Assembly: GCA_005888755.1 (NCBI GenBank)
Contig: VBBQ01000038.1
Location: forward strand, 28,180 to 62,186
DNA from: Candidatus Bathyarchaeota archaeon
GTDB lineage: Archaea > Thermoproteota > Bathyarchaeia > 40CM-2-53-6
Direction of reading: 5' to 3'
DNA: 34,007 bases
Positions 1 through 7,273 of this stretch are shown here, in pieces. Numbering within the stretch: position 1 is the stretch's first letter; each line of letters opens with the position of its first letter. Below the pieces are notes generated by a model. That model had not been told where the DNA came from, searched no databases, and saw only the letters and a program-made list of their open reading frames with translations. The position numbers and the translations under genes are program-made.

Positions 1-265
1 CGACGAAACCCTGAGGATTCCCATCCCATCTAGCCCTGAACTGTGCCCTGAATCCTGAGACTCGCCCAGAAACCCTGCCAGACAGCAAAAGTCCTCGGAG
101 GAGGGGGGGGGGTCTTAGCGATCGCGTCTCGCGACGCAAGAACGGGGAAGTTCGGACTGGCCGCCGAAAGTAAACTGGATCACATAGCATTGCGTACGTT
201 CCCAAGGATTCTCGAATGCTTGTAGGATTAAGGTTGAAGTGGGACCCTAGCAATTCACCGTTCTC

Positions 266-1093
266 ATGCAGACTGCAGTCGAGCAAGTTGCAAAGCTCAA
301 CAATGGAGTCATGATTCCGCGTCTCGGCCTCGGAGTATACCAGTCGCCTCCGGGACAGGTAACCCAGCGAGCGGTAGAGTACGCGTTGAAGGTCGGATAC
401 CGCCACATCGACACTGCACGGATCTACGGTAACGAATCAGACGTCGGCGCTGCCGTCCGCAAGAGTGGGATCAGACGAGAGGATGTATTCATAACAACAA
501 AACTTTGGAACAGCGATCACGGATACGAGACAGCGCTCAAAGCCTGCGATGAGAGTCTCAAGCGGCTCGGACTGAAATATCTTGACCTCTATCTCATCCA
601 CTGGCCTGTTCCTGAGATCAGGAACGAGACCTGGGACGCTTTAGCCAAATTATTGAAGGATGGGAAATGCCGATCTATCGGCGTCAGCAACTACACCATC
701 CAGCATCTAACCGAGCTGCTCGAAGACGCAGATGTGGTTCCGATGGTGAACCAGGTGGAGTTCAGCCCCTTCCTCTACCAGAAACAACTCCTAGACTACT
801 GCGAGAAGAACAAGATACAGGTTGAAGCGTACAGCCCGTTGACGCAGGGCACGAGGCTCAACCATCCTAGAATCCAGCAGATCGCCAAGAAACACAACAA
901 AACCCCAGCACAGGTCCTAATACGCTGGAGCCTCCAACACAACCTCGTAACCATACCAAAGTCAGTCAGAGAGGAAAGGATCAAGGAGAACAGTGAGGTG
1001 TTCGACTACAATCTCACAAGCGAGGATATGAGAGTACTTGATTCGCTGGACGAGAACTTTCGAAACTCCTGGGACCCGACAAACGCGCCCTGA
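266..1093 (+). CDS. Aldo/keto reductase
   Basis: Predicted cytosolic NADPH-dependent oxidoreductase that reduces small aldehydes or ketones (275 aa, the usual length for a short AKR). The AKR catalytic tetrad is visible at Asp49, Tyr54, Lys79 and His112, inside YRHIDTARIYGNE, TTKLW and LIHWP. The C-terminal part carries the TIPKS element that binds the 2'-phosphate side of the cofactor. The start is an ATG; no clear Shine-Dalgarno is seen. The gene stands alone, and a T-rich run (1103-1114) just after its TGA stop could end transcription. The physiological substrate cannot be read from the sequence; 2,5-diketo-gluconate reductase-like annotations are common for this branch but often unproven. 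Confidence 0.93.
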   Translation: MQTAVEQVAKLNNGVMIPRLGLGVYQSPPGQVTQRAVEYALKVGYRHIDTARIYGNESDVGAAVRKSGIRREDVFITTKLWNSDHGYETALKACDESLKRLGLKYLDLYLIHWPVPEIRNETWDALAKLLKDGKCRSIGVSNYTIQHLTELLEDADVVPMVNQVEFSPFLYQKQLLDYCEKNKIQVEAYSPLTQGTRLNHPRIQQIAKKHNKTPAQVLIRWSLQHNLVTIPKSVREERIKENSEVFDYNLTSEDMRVLDSLDENFRNSWDPTNAP

Positions 1094-1161
1094 CAATCTC
1101 GATTTTTTCTTTCTCCGGTCTCTATACTACTTATCCACCGACCAACCCGCCAATCCTCGTA

Positions 1162-1389
1162 TTGATCTGCGCCGAGTGTCTCAGAGACCTACCTGACGTG
1201 GTCAAAGCCGACGACTCCAACCTCTACCTCTGCGGACTATGCCACGAAAAAGAGAGAGTCCACTGGAAAATACTCTTATCGACAGATATGGAAGAACAAG
1301 CGTTCCTCGCCAACACGCTCAGAGTGATCGAGCGAGCCGAGCTATCTCGTCCAAAGGACTACGGAAGAACACCGCGAACGCAAAGATAG
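1162..1389 (+). CDS. Small zinc-ribbon protein, unknown function
   Basis: Putative 75-aa protein with two CxxC knuckles (Cys3/Cys6 and Cys24/Cys27) near the N-terminus, spaced as in a treble-clef or zinc ribbon, followed by a polar, partly helical tail. It starts at TTG. A TATA-like stretch (TCTATACTACTTAT, 1121-1134) lies about 30-40 bases upstream, which fits a near-leaderless transcript, the common arrangement in archaea. I do not recognise the family. It is short and could be a chance frame, but the paired cysteines and the well-placed promoter support it. Confidence 0.5.
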   Translation: MICAECLRDLPDVVKADDSNLYLCGLCHEKERVHWKILLSTDMEEQAFLANTLRVIERAELSRPKDYGRTPRTQR

Positions 1390-1431
1390 GAAAGCCGAGG
1401 AATCAGCTGAAACTATCCAGAGAGCATGTGA

Positions 1432-1998
1432 CTAGAAGGATTTGCCGCAGGACCCGCAGAACCGAGTCCCAGCCGCACTCCGCGCCCCACACTTGTTGCA
1501 GACAATTCCCTGCATCTGAGGAGGTTGTTGCTGGAGCATAGCAGCCGTCGGCATTGCCGGCGCCATTCCAGCATAGCCCGTTGAGAACGGAGTCTGGAAC
1601 CGTGAGATGTTCGATCGTATGATCCCGTAAGCCTTCTCCGCATCGCTGTTCGGTAGATCGTTGAGATTCAAGGCATCACCCCCAAACCTTAACGTAATCT
1701 TCACGGTTGATCGAAGTATTCCCTTGTCGAGAATCGCGTTCGCAACATCCGTATAGTTGAAATCTGTAAAGTCCTTCTTCAAACCCAGAGCATGGGGGTG
1801 ACGCAGAATAATCCGCTGAGAAGTCAAAACCACAGAATCAATGTTGATCTTTGGATGATAGATCTTCTGCTGGATAAACAACTCAACCTGCTCACCAGGC
1901 CCAAGTATCTGCGCAATGTCAGAAGGGACATTTCCCAAGACCAGAACCTTCCAGCAAGCTTCAAGGATAATCGGCAATATCTGTTTTTCAGTACCCAA
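1432..1998 (-). CDS. PH-like domain protein with C-terminal zinc ribbon
   Basis: Uncharacterised 188-aa protein. Residues about 30-130 look like a small bacterial or archaeal PH (YokE/bPH-type) domain, with alternating beta strands around VVLTSQRIILRH. A Met/Pro/Gln-rich linker follows (about 137-162), then a C-terminal zinc ribbon with Cys167, Cys170, Cys181 and Cys184 (CNKC...CGSC). Proteins of this layout are widespread, and their exact job is generally unknown. The longest reading starts at TTG (1998), but the domain seems to begin around residue 22-30, so an internal TTG near VLGNVP is also possible. It runs opposite to the flanking genes. Confidence 0.75.
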   Translation of the reverse strand: MGTEKQILPIILEACWKVLVLGNVPSDIAQILGPGEQVELFIQQKIYHPKINIDSVVLTSQRIILRHPHALGLKKDFTDFNYTDVANAILDKGILRSTVKITLRFGGDALNLNDLPNSDAEKAYGIIRSNISRFQTPFSTGYAGMAPAMPTAAMLQQQPPQMQGIVCNKCGARSAAGTRFCGSCGKSF

Positions 1999-2157
1999 CT
2001 ATCTGTCCCGAAAAATCAGAATTCAGGGGACCCGTCACTCCGTTGAAGCGACAGTTTTACAGAAACCGGGATTCATAGTCCCCTCACTATATCATGGAAG
2101 ACTCGATTCTTTCAACGACTAAATAGATCGGACGGAGTCTGGGCTCTTGAATCAATA

Positions 2158-2592
2158 ATGCAAGCTCAAACTCGGATGTCAAAAGGCGAACTATTGCTAG
2201 AGATGCAAGGCAAGACAGTATCGCGTACAATCAAAGAGATCAGCCCAATGGGCGTCAGAATGCAGATCAACGACGAGGGACAAGCAACCGGCAAGTTCAA
2301 CGCAAACACAATCAACACAGTCAACACAGTCAACGTCTTCCTCAAGACCGACGGCACCAACGAATGGGAGGCCAAAGGCCTCCAGACCACCGAGGAAGGC
2401 GATATGATCGTCGTCAGCAGCCGCGGAACCGGTCGCATGGCGAACCCTACCACAGGAACATGGCAAGGCGACGCCGTCTTCATGACCCAGTCTCCGAAAC
2501 TCGCATGGCTCAACAACACCAAAGGCTGGATAGAAGGCAGCGGCGACATGGCCCAAGGCACCTATCACGGCAAAATCTACGCCAAGAAGTAG
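2158..2592 (+). CDS. Conserved-looking hypothetical protein, beta-rich
   Basis: Protein of 144 aa with no recognised domain. The sequence alternates polar and hydrophobic residues with many Gly, Thr and Asn, as in an all-beta barrel or jelly-roll, and there is no signal peptide or membrane segment. Residues 51-59 contain a short repeat (NTVNTVN) encoded by direct repeats of AACACAGTC. It starts with ATG. A perfect hairpin lies downstream, between this gene and the convergent gene at 2694-2933. I do not recognise the function. Confidence 0.7.
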   Translation: MQAQTRMSKGELLLEMQGKTVSRTIKEISPMGVRMQINDEGQATGKFNANTINTVNTVNVFLKTDGTNEWEAKGLQTTEEGDMIVVSSRGTGRMANPTTGTWQGDAVFMTQSPKLAWLNNTKGWIEGSGDMAQGTYHGKIYAKK

Positions 2593-2641
2593 CAAACAGA
2601 CAGTATTCAGTCAAACCTCAATTATTCTTTTTCTTGCGAGA

Positions 2642-2657
2642 CCAGGCAAACGCCTGG
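2642..2657. terminator. Short perfect hairpin between convergent genes
   Basis: Six-base inverted repeat CCAGGC/GCCTGG around an AAAC loop, 50 bases after the stop of the plus-strand gene and 37 bases beyond the stop of the minus-strand gene. A T-rich tract (about 2623-2633) precedes it on the plus strand. The position suggests a shared end of transcription. Archaeal termination usually depends on U-tracts rather than hairpins, so the assignment is tentative. Confidence 0.35.
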
Positions 2658-2693
2658 CCCGACCGAACCTAAAGAATGCACTGTAGACCACGA

Positions 2694-2933
2694 TCAGGCT
2701 AGGAGGCTAGCGGTAGCTTTCGTAAGCTTCCGGATCTCCTCTTCCAGCGGATCCAGCTCGACCTTCTTGTACAAGAAGGGAACACCGACCACCATGCAGA
2801 ACCATTCAGCCATCTCCTTCGCATCAGGGAAGATGAAGACAGTCCCGTCCACAGTCGTTACCGTCCAGCCATTCTCCACCTGGTCAATCTTGTAAGACAA
2901 CTTTATCGTCCGAATGCTAGAAAACTTGTCCAA
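2694..2933 (-). CDS. Hypothetical protein, 79 aa
   Basis: Small protein starting at TTG. The first 40 residues form a plausible beta-meander (KLSYKIDQVENGWTVTTVDG, TVFIFP). It then has a helix (AKEMAEWFCMVVGV) and a charged C-terminal helix. The pattern is reminiscent of small beta-beta-alpha archaeal proteins, but no family is recognised. It lies alone on the minus strand, with 203 bases of apparently non-coding DNA (2934-3136) behind its start. Confidence 0.55.
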   Translation of the reverse strand: MDKFSSIRTIKLSYKIDQVENGWTVTTVDGTVFIFPDAKEMAEWFCMVVGVPFLYKKVELDPLEEEIRKLTKATASLLA

Positions 2934-3136
2934 GTCTCACTCACTGCCATCCAAGATGAATCTACGAGCCTAGAACCGCCTTTACAGATTGGGCCCGTCG
3001 CCTCACGACAGGACTCGCTCAACCGGCGATATGAGAATGGTGTTCCCGCTCCATCATGGCCGAAGAACCTCGCTTCAGAGCTAGGACACGCGAAGGAGGC
3101 CTTTGAAAGACCCAGGATACCCGAAAGTAGGCAGAA

Positions 3137-3610
3137 TTACCCGCGTATTCTCTCGACACTCAGCGGCTTCAGCTTTCCCTCAAGCCACAAGCCCGCATAG
3201 TTCTCTTCTCGTGGAACCCACTCCAGCCTAACCGGGCCTAGCTTCTTGAGAGAATCCCTCGCCTCTTCGCTCAGCTCGATGAGTTTGGAATCCTCAACCC
3301 GCCATTGTCCATTAACCTGGTTTACCACAAGCTGGGAGTCCGAACGTACCAGAATCTCACCAACGTTACCCTGAATTCTTCCATTTGACTTGTCCGCCCA
3401 CCGTTCCTCGATCAGCGCCAGAGCCTTGAGCAACGCGTAGTACTCTGCCTCATTGTTAGTCCTGTCTCCAAGAAGCTGCCAATAGATCCTGAATTTCGCA
3501 GGATCGATCTTGTCGGACGATTCCATGTAGGCGATTGCAATCTTCGCCTTTCGAGGCAGGCTATTTTGCTCGTTCCCCCGACTCTCTCCGTCGATATAGA
3601 AGACTGGCAA
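3137..3610 (-). CDS. RNase HI-like protein, probable fourth-ligand loss
   Basis: Protein of 157 aa with the RNase H fold of the archaeal/RVT_3 type. RNase HI cleaves RNA in RNA-DNA hybrids using four acidic residues. Three equivalents are present: Asp7 in FYIDGES, Glu54 in TNNEAEYYAL, and Asp91 in VRSDSQLVVNQ. The C-terminal motif is VPREENYAG, where related proteins read VPREEN..AD, so the fourth acidic ligand appears to be replaced (Gly140). The TTG start sits 26 bases behind the stop of the SpoIIM-like gene, so it is probably the last gene of that operon. It may be a weak nuclease or a nucleic-acid-binding derivative; this is inference. Confidence 0.8.
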   Translation of the reverse strand: MPVFYIDGESRGNEQNSLPRKAKIAIAYMESSDKIDPAKFRIYWQLLGDRTNNEAEYYALLKALALIEERWADKSNGRIQGNVGEILVRSDSQLVVNQVNGQWRVEDSKLIELSEEARDSLKKLGPVRLEWVPREENYAGLWLEGKLKPLSVERIRG

Positions 3611-3636
3611 ATTCTGGTCCGAGCCCAGTTTAGTGG

Positions 3637-5244
3637 CTAGAAGGTCCAGCCGAACATCTTCATGACAAACGGCGTAACGTCAGCCTCGATCAAGCCCGCT
3701 ATGAAGAAGAGCGGTGCAAGCCCTACGACAACGTAGACAGCCAGCCTCATAGTTTTTGAAAGGTACGCATCACTTTCCGGCCCAGGTCGAAACTTGGTCT
3801 TCAAAGCCGCATATCCCAGTCTCATCCCAGCTGATCCTGCCAAGAGAAACGATGGAATCTCGATAATTCCATGCGGCAAGATAGCCGCAGAGAACATTGT
3901 CAAGCTCGGCGAGAGCTGTGGACCCACCAGAACTCCAAGCGTGAAACCTGTGAACATTATCGAGATGAAGCTTGGAGCCCCAAACCCCAGCCCGGAAAAC
4001 GCAGTTGCAAAAGAGACGAACCAATTGTTGAGAAAAATAGCGACGCCGTCAACGGGTGTCGCGGCCGTAAACTGTCGGAAGTCAGGGTTGCCGTGTCCTG
4101 GTTGAGCGCCAAGGCCCAAGAGACTGCTTCCCACCCCGCTAACAGACACGTTGTATCCCATGTAGATTCCTATAGCAAGAGCTGCAAGAGATGCAGCATG
4201 AAAGGGAAGATTTCTAGGTCCAACGACAAACCTGAGCCCTTCCCCTAGCCCAGCTCTAATCTTAAGCCAGACCGCACGCGGCAACATACGCATTACATCT
4301 TGCCAAAGGAGGTTGGAGATCTGGAACGGGGTCTCAGCAACCGACTGTCCTGCGTGGTAGTATATCATCGACTTTGTCAGGTGAAGCATCGGCGTTAGGA
4401 TGAAGCTCAAGGTCACTACGATGAAGGCCGTTGAAAGTGAAGCCGCCACTCCTAACCCGTTCGCCAGGTAAGTAACTAGGAGGAGAAGACCTTGGAATAT
4501 GATTCGAACAATCGAGTAAGTCAAGGTGAGCCCGAGATTCTGGCTTGCGACTCTAAAGCTCCGGCGGACGGCTCCCATGCCAGAGGCCCCATCCACAACT
4601 ACTGCAGGGTACGAATACACGGTGAACACAGACAATATTAGAGATGCAAAGAAGAGCGGTTGAAACGCGTAGGAAGCGGCAAGAAGTGCAACCACCCCTG
4701 CAGGACTGTTTATGTTCGCGAGTGAAGCTACTATCAACCCGAGACCTATCGCTGCAGGACCCCAGGTAACAAGGTTCGAGAGCAGCAGAGTCCACGCCAT
4801 CGACATCCACCTCCTGGAGCCATTAGATACAACTGAAGAGATTGGGACGCTCTCGCTGTTCCAGGCTTCCAAGTATATTCCATATTCGGAAGAGTAAACC
4901 CAGCCTCCTCCCAGAAGCGCGACAAGAATCAGCGCGACAACCACTCCTGTTGACAACGGTATGTTTGTGAACCAAAACGCGGGGTTCAGAAGAACGCCTA
5001 GCAATCCCCCTGACCTCGAGCTGATCATAGCGGCGAAGAGTCTTGCCAGCTGAGTGTCTGCAGGCTCACTGATGAGGAGAAGCATCACAGCCAGAGTTAT
5101 GACAGACTGAAGAATGAGCGATAGCCCACTCTGGAGCATTGACGGAACTATGATTGCCGGATGTTTCCTCCAAGTCCAATAGGATCTAAGAAAGATCCTG
5201 TCAAAGAAGATCCTCTTCAGACCCAGCAGCGAGTTTCTTGACAT
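3637..5244 (-). CDS. SpoIIM/DUF95-type multi-spanning membrane protein
   Basis: Long integral membrane protein (535 aa) with about ten hydrophobic segments. The C-terminal part (about residues 395-535) matches the stage II sporulation protein M/DUF95 family: an FLNNW segment, a GxxFGxxS loop, and the hallmark HGIIEIP at 458-464 followed by AGSAGMRLG. The N-terminal part (about 20-310) is a separate multi-helix block resembling polytopic DUF4013-type proteins. Archaeal SpoIIM proteins occur in non-sporulating cells and have no settled function. The start ATG directly abuts the stop of the upstream DUF4234-like gene, so the two are surely co-transcribed. Confidence 0.8.
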   Translation of the reverse strand: MSRNSLLGLKRIFFDRIFLRSYWTWRKHPAIIVPSMLQSGLSLILQSVITLAVMLLLISEPADTQLARLFAAMISSRSGGLLGVLLNPAFWFTNIPLSTGVVVALILVALLGGGWVYSSEYGIYLEAWNSESVPISSVVSNGSRRWMSMAWTLLLSNLVTWGPAAIGLGLIVASLANINSPAGVVALLAASYAFQPLFFASLILSVFTVYSYPAVVVDGASGMGAVRRSFRVASQNLGLTLTYSIVRIIFQGLLLLVTYLANGLGVAASLSTAFIVVTLSFILTPMLHLTKSMIYYHAGQSVAETPFQISNLLWQDVMRMLPRAVWLKIRAGLGEGLRFVVGPRNLPFHAASLAALAIGIYMGYNVSVSGVGSSLLGLGAQPGHGNPDFRQFTAATPVDGVAIFLNNWFVSFATAFSGLGFGAPSFISIMFTGFTLGVLVGPQLSPSLTMFSAAILPHGIIEIPSFLLAGSAGMRLGYAALKTKFRPGPESDAYLSKTMRLAVYVVVGLAPLFFIAGLIEADVTPFVMKMFGWTF

Positions 5245-6099
5245 CTAAGCAACCCCAGCACTGGTACTGGTACCATCAGGTAGCACCCGAAGTATGTCGG
5301 CTTCGAGTTGAGAATGGTAATGGAAGTGGCCTGTCGGGTCTCGGATGGATAGGTCGATCCAGAAGAGGGAAAACGCCCCGATGGTCAGATAGACCAGAAT
5401 AAGAGCGCCAGCGGCGCCCAGCACGAATGCCGAGAAAAGTTCGATCACCGAACAGATAACGACGATGACGCCCAGAGTATCGTGTGGACGAACTGGAGCA
5501 TATCTGACGGGAATGCCTTGCATCCCTATGCTTCGAAGCGTCCTGTCAACGTCCTCGAAGACCAAACTCTCCAGGCGACTGTGTTTCGCTAGATCTCGTG
5601 AGAGGCGCAATTGTGCCACCGCAAGGAAAATCCAGCCAACGAAAGGAATCAGGGACAGGAGCGCCCAGAGAACAGCACTTCTCTCCCTCTCGACTCCCGC
5701 GAGTTTGTTGAAACCTTCTTCAGCCGAGTTCAGGGGAAGAAGCGCTTGCGTGCCCGATATTCCCACCCGCGCTTCAAGCGCACTAAGAGCGCTTAAGAGT
5801 AGAGCCCGAGTTCTACTCGAATGCTCGTTTGCCCTATTCACCAATCTGAACACCAAGTAGGACCCAGCTGCGGATGCAGCCAACCCGAGGGTGCCTAGCC
5901 CACTGATAACGAGGGTCAGGTCACTTGCACCGAGACCGGCGCCCCCGGACCACCAGGCGACGGCAAAGACCGCCCACAGGAGATAGCTCGCAAGAGGCAA
6001 CAACAACCACGCAATGGGAATTTCAATGTCTGTCCTCAACCTCATCTGAACTAGAGTTGAAAGAGAAGGTTCCTGGCCGACGAGTTGCGGAGAGGTCAT
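5245..6099 (-). CDS. DUF4234-like membrane protein (paralog 1)
   Basis: Integral membrane protein of 284 aa. Hydrophobic segments lie near 28-50, 60-87, 141-163 and a double span at 208-251. The C-terminal pair ends in FSLFWIDLSIRDPTGHFHYH, the W-[IV]-x(5)-D-P-x-x-H-F pattern seen in DUF4234-like proteins. It shares its plan with the next gene upstream (6125-6946): the same helix order, an N-x-H-x-x-R element after the second span, a GW-containing third span and an R-x-E-x-L-x-x-x-D loop. It is therefore a diverged duplicate. It starts at ATG, 25 bases after that gene's stop. Function is unknown. Confidence 0.75.
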   Translation of the reverse strand: MTSPQLVGQEPSLSTLVQMRLRTDIEIPIAWLLLPLASYLLWAVFAVAWWSGGAGLGASDLTLVISGLGTLGLAASAAGSYLVFRLVNRANEHSSRTRALLLSALSALEARVGISGTQALLPLNSAEEGFNKLAGVERERSAVLWALLSLIPFVGWIFLAVAQLRLSRDLAKHSRLESLVFEDVDRTLRSIGMQGIPVRYAPVRPHDTLGVIVVICSVIELFSAFVLGAAGALILVYLTIGAFSLFWIDLSIRDPTGHFHYHSQLEADILRVLPDGTSTSAGVA

Positions 6100-6124
6100 A
6101 AGGACACAGACGGAATTTCTCGCC

Positions 6125-6946
6125 CTAGATCGGGGGTGGCGCAGGAATCGGGGCTGGAGACGGTGCAGCAGACAGCTGAGCCATAATTGTGTCCTCCATC
6201 AACATTTGTTGTTGGAAGTGGTTGTTAGGGTCAGTGACTAGCACGTAGACCCAATAAACCCCGAAGATGCTTCCGGTTATCAGGGTCAAGACAAAGTAGA
6301 GCGCAAAACTTCTTTCTGGTATCGGCGGGTTTCGGTAGGGGAAGTTTATCGGAACTCCCAGAGCATTAAAGGTTCGAAGCATGTCGTTGATGAATAGATC
6401 TTCTCTCCTCTCGTGTTTGAAGAAGTCCTTCATGAGGAAATAGCCCGCGTAAAACCAGCCGAACGGGCCGATAATCGCGTATAGGGTTGCGTTCTTCTCC
6501 ATTTGCTCAAGCCGCGTCTCTTTCACGCTTCTTTCCATGCTGTTAAGGAGAATTGAGATGTCAATACCCTTCTTCGCCGCGAGCTCCCTGGCCATGCTCA
6601 CTGCGTCTTCATAGAGGAGAATCTGCCGGTTGAAGTGGGTGTTGCGACGACTCACTAGTTTGAAGACCAAAACGGCGACCAAGACGAGCACGATGAAATA
6701 AGTGAGATATGAGAGAATTAGTGCCCCAAAAAGAGCCCCAATCAACGGTCCTATTGTTGTGATTGTGGAATTTGTGGGCGTGGTGGTCCGAGGAATGCTG
6801 GCTAGTACCGCGAAAAGGATTATGGTTGCCGCTATTCCCCCGATAATAGGGACTAATGGAACAATCGCCCAGGCGCCTGACATGTGCCTGTCGCTTTCGA
6901 GCCGCGTTCGAAGATCACGCCTCAGGTTCTCAAGTGGGATGCTCAA
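6125..6946 (-). CDS. DUF4234-like membrane protein (paralog 2)
   Basis: First gene of a minus-strand operon (273 aa). Membrane segments lie near 27-50, 64-98, 154-171 and 213-238. The last one runs into VYWVYVLVTDPNNHFQQQ, a DUF4234-type signature. The C-terminus is a proline/alanine tail (PSPAPIPAPPPI) that probably faces the cytoplasm. The TTG start is chosen because a good Shine-Dalgarno (GAGGAGT, minus strand, near 6955-6961) precedes it, and a TATA-like box lies at 6986-6994. Downstream partners are paralog 1, the SpoIIM-like protein and the RNase H-like protein. Function is unknown; a membrane complex with the SpoIIM-like protein is a reasonable guess. Confidence 0.75.
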   Translation of the reverse strand: MSIPLENLRRDLRTRLESDRHMSGAWAIVPLVPIIGGIAATIILFAVLASIPRTTTPTNSTITTIGPLIGALFGALILSYLTYFIVLVLVAVLVFKLVSRRNTHFNRQILLYEDAVSMARELAAKKGIDISILLNSMERSVKETRLEQMEKNATLYAIIGPFGWFYAGYFLMKDFFKHERREDLFINDMLRTFNALGVPINFPYRNPPIPERSFALYFVLTLITGSIFGVYWVYVLVTDPNNHFQQQMLMEDTIMAQLSAAPSPAPIPAPPPI

Positions 6947-6985
6947 GATTGTGACTCCTCTGAAATCGGGCAGGTATCGATTTTT

Positions 6986-6994
6986 CTATTTAAG
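6986..6994 (-). promoter_or_regulatory. TATA-like box for the SpoIIM/DUF4234 operon
   Basis: On the minus strand this reads CTTAAATAG, an archaeal TATA-like element about 40 bases before the TTG at 6946. It leaves room for a short leader that contains the GAGGAGT ribosome-binding site. Assigned by pattern and position only. Confidence 0.45.
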
Positions 6995-7068
6995 ACAATA
7001 GAATGTCTCTCATTTCTGCTTGTGTAGTCGGGAAAGCCTCGCTCATCGGATTTTTGGCTTGCTCAGTC

Positions 7069-7075
7069 TTTAAAT
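7069..7075 (+). promoter_or_regulatory. TATA-like box for tRNA-Gly
   Basis: TTTAAAT about 30 bases upstream of the first tRNA base, the expected distance for an archaeal TBP site giving a start a few bases before the mature 5' end. Assigned by pattern and position. Confidence 0.5.
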
Positions 7076-7143
7076 GACCCGGGCCTTTTGGGGTTCGATT
7101 TGTGCGGCCGTGGTCTAGCCTGGTCTATGATATCAGCCTGCCA

Positions 7144-7161
7144 TTGCTAGGCTTAGCAGAA
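7144..7161 (+). other. tRNA intron 1 (canonical position 37/38), 18 nt
   Basis: Bulge-helix-bulge: exon CTGC (7138-7141) pairs with intron GCAG (7156-7159). The 3-nt bulges are CAT (7142-7144) and AAC (7160-7162). Cutting after the second base of each bulge gives exactly this intron. The exon helix is the anticodon stem. Confidence 0.88.
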
Positions 7162-7176
7162 CGCTGACGACCCGGG

Positions 7177-7202
7177 AAACCGCCTCAACAGCGGTTCGGG
7201 AC
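7177..7202 (+). other. tRNA intron 2 (non-canonical, T-arm 53/54), 26 nt
   Basis: Exon CCCG (7171-7174) pairs with intron CGGG (7197-7200). The 3-nt bulges are GGA (7175-7177) and ACT (7201-7203). The intron's own helix AACCGC/GCGGTT (7178-7183 / 7191-7196) closes a 7-nt loop. Cutting after the second base of each bulge restores a perfect T-stem and a TTCAAAT loop. Confidence 0.88.
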
Positions 7203-7273
7203 TTCAAATCCCGGCGGCCGCACCAAAAATGATGGACCTGTTTGTGAGATTGTCTTGATTCGAGCAAACTCGA

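Larger units (their letters stand above)
7104..7225 (+). tRNA. tRNA-Gly (anticodon GCC) with two introns
   Basis: Acceptor arms GCGGCCG (7104-7110) and CGGCCGC (7215-7221) pair fully, followed by discriminator A and an encoded CCA (7223-7225). D-arm: 7113-7131, with GG at 7122-7123. The anticodon stem TCAGC/GCTGA (7133-7137 / 7163-7167) encloses C-T-GCC-A, so the anticodon is GCC at 7140-7142, reading GGC/GGU. The gene only folds if two segments are removed: 7144-7161 in the anticodon loop and 7177-7202 in the T-arm. After removal the T-arm becomes CCGGG-TTCAAAT-CCCGG. The mature length is 78 nt with CCA. Both junctions form bulge-helix-bulge motifs, so splicing by the archaeal endonuclease is expected. 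Confidence 0.93.

Noticed and set aside
2197-2595. Minus-strand open frames of 131-132 codons opposite the 2158-2592 gene
   Set aside because: Two overlapping antisense frames with Cys/Val/Leu-rich noise; the plus-strand gene has better composition and a clear ATG.
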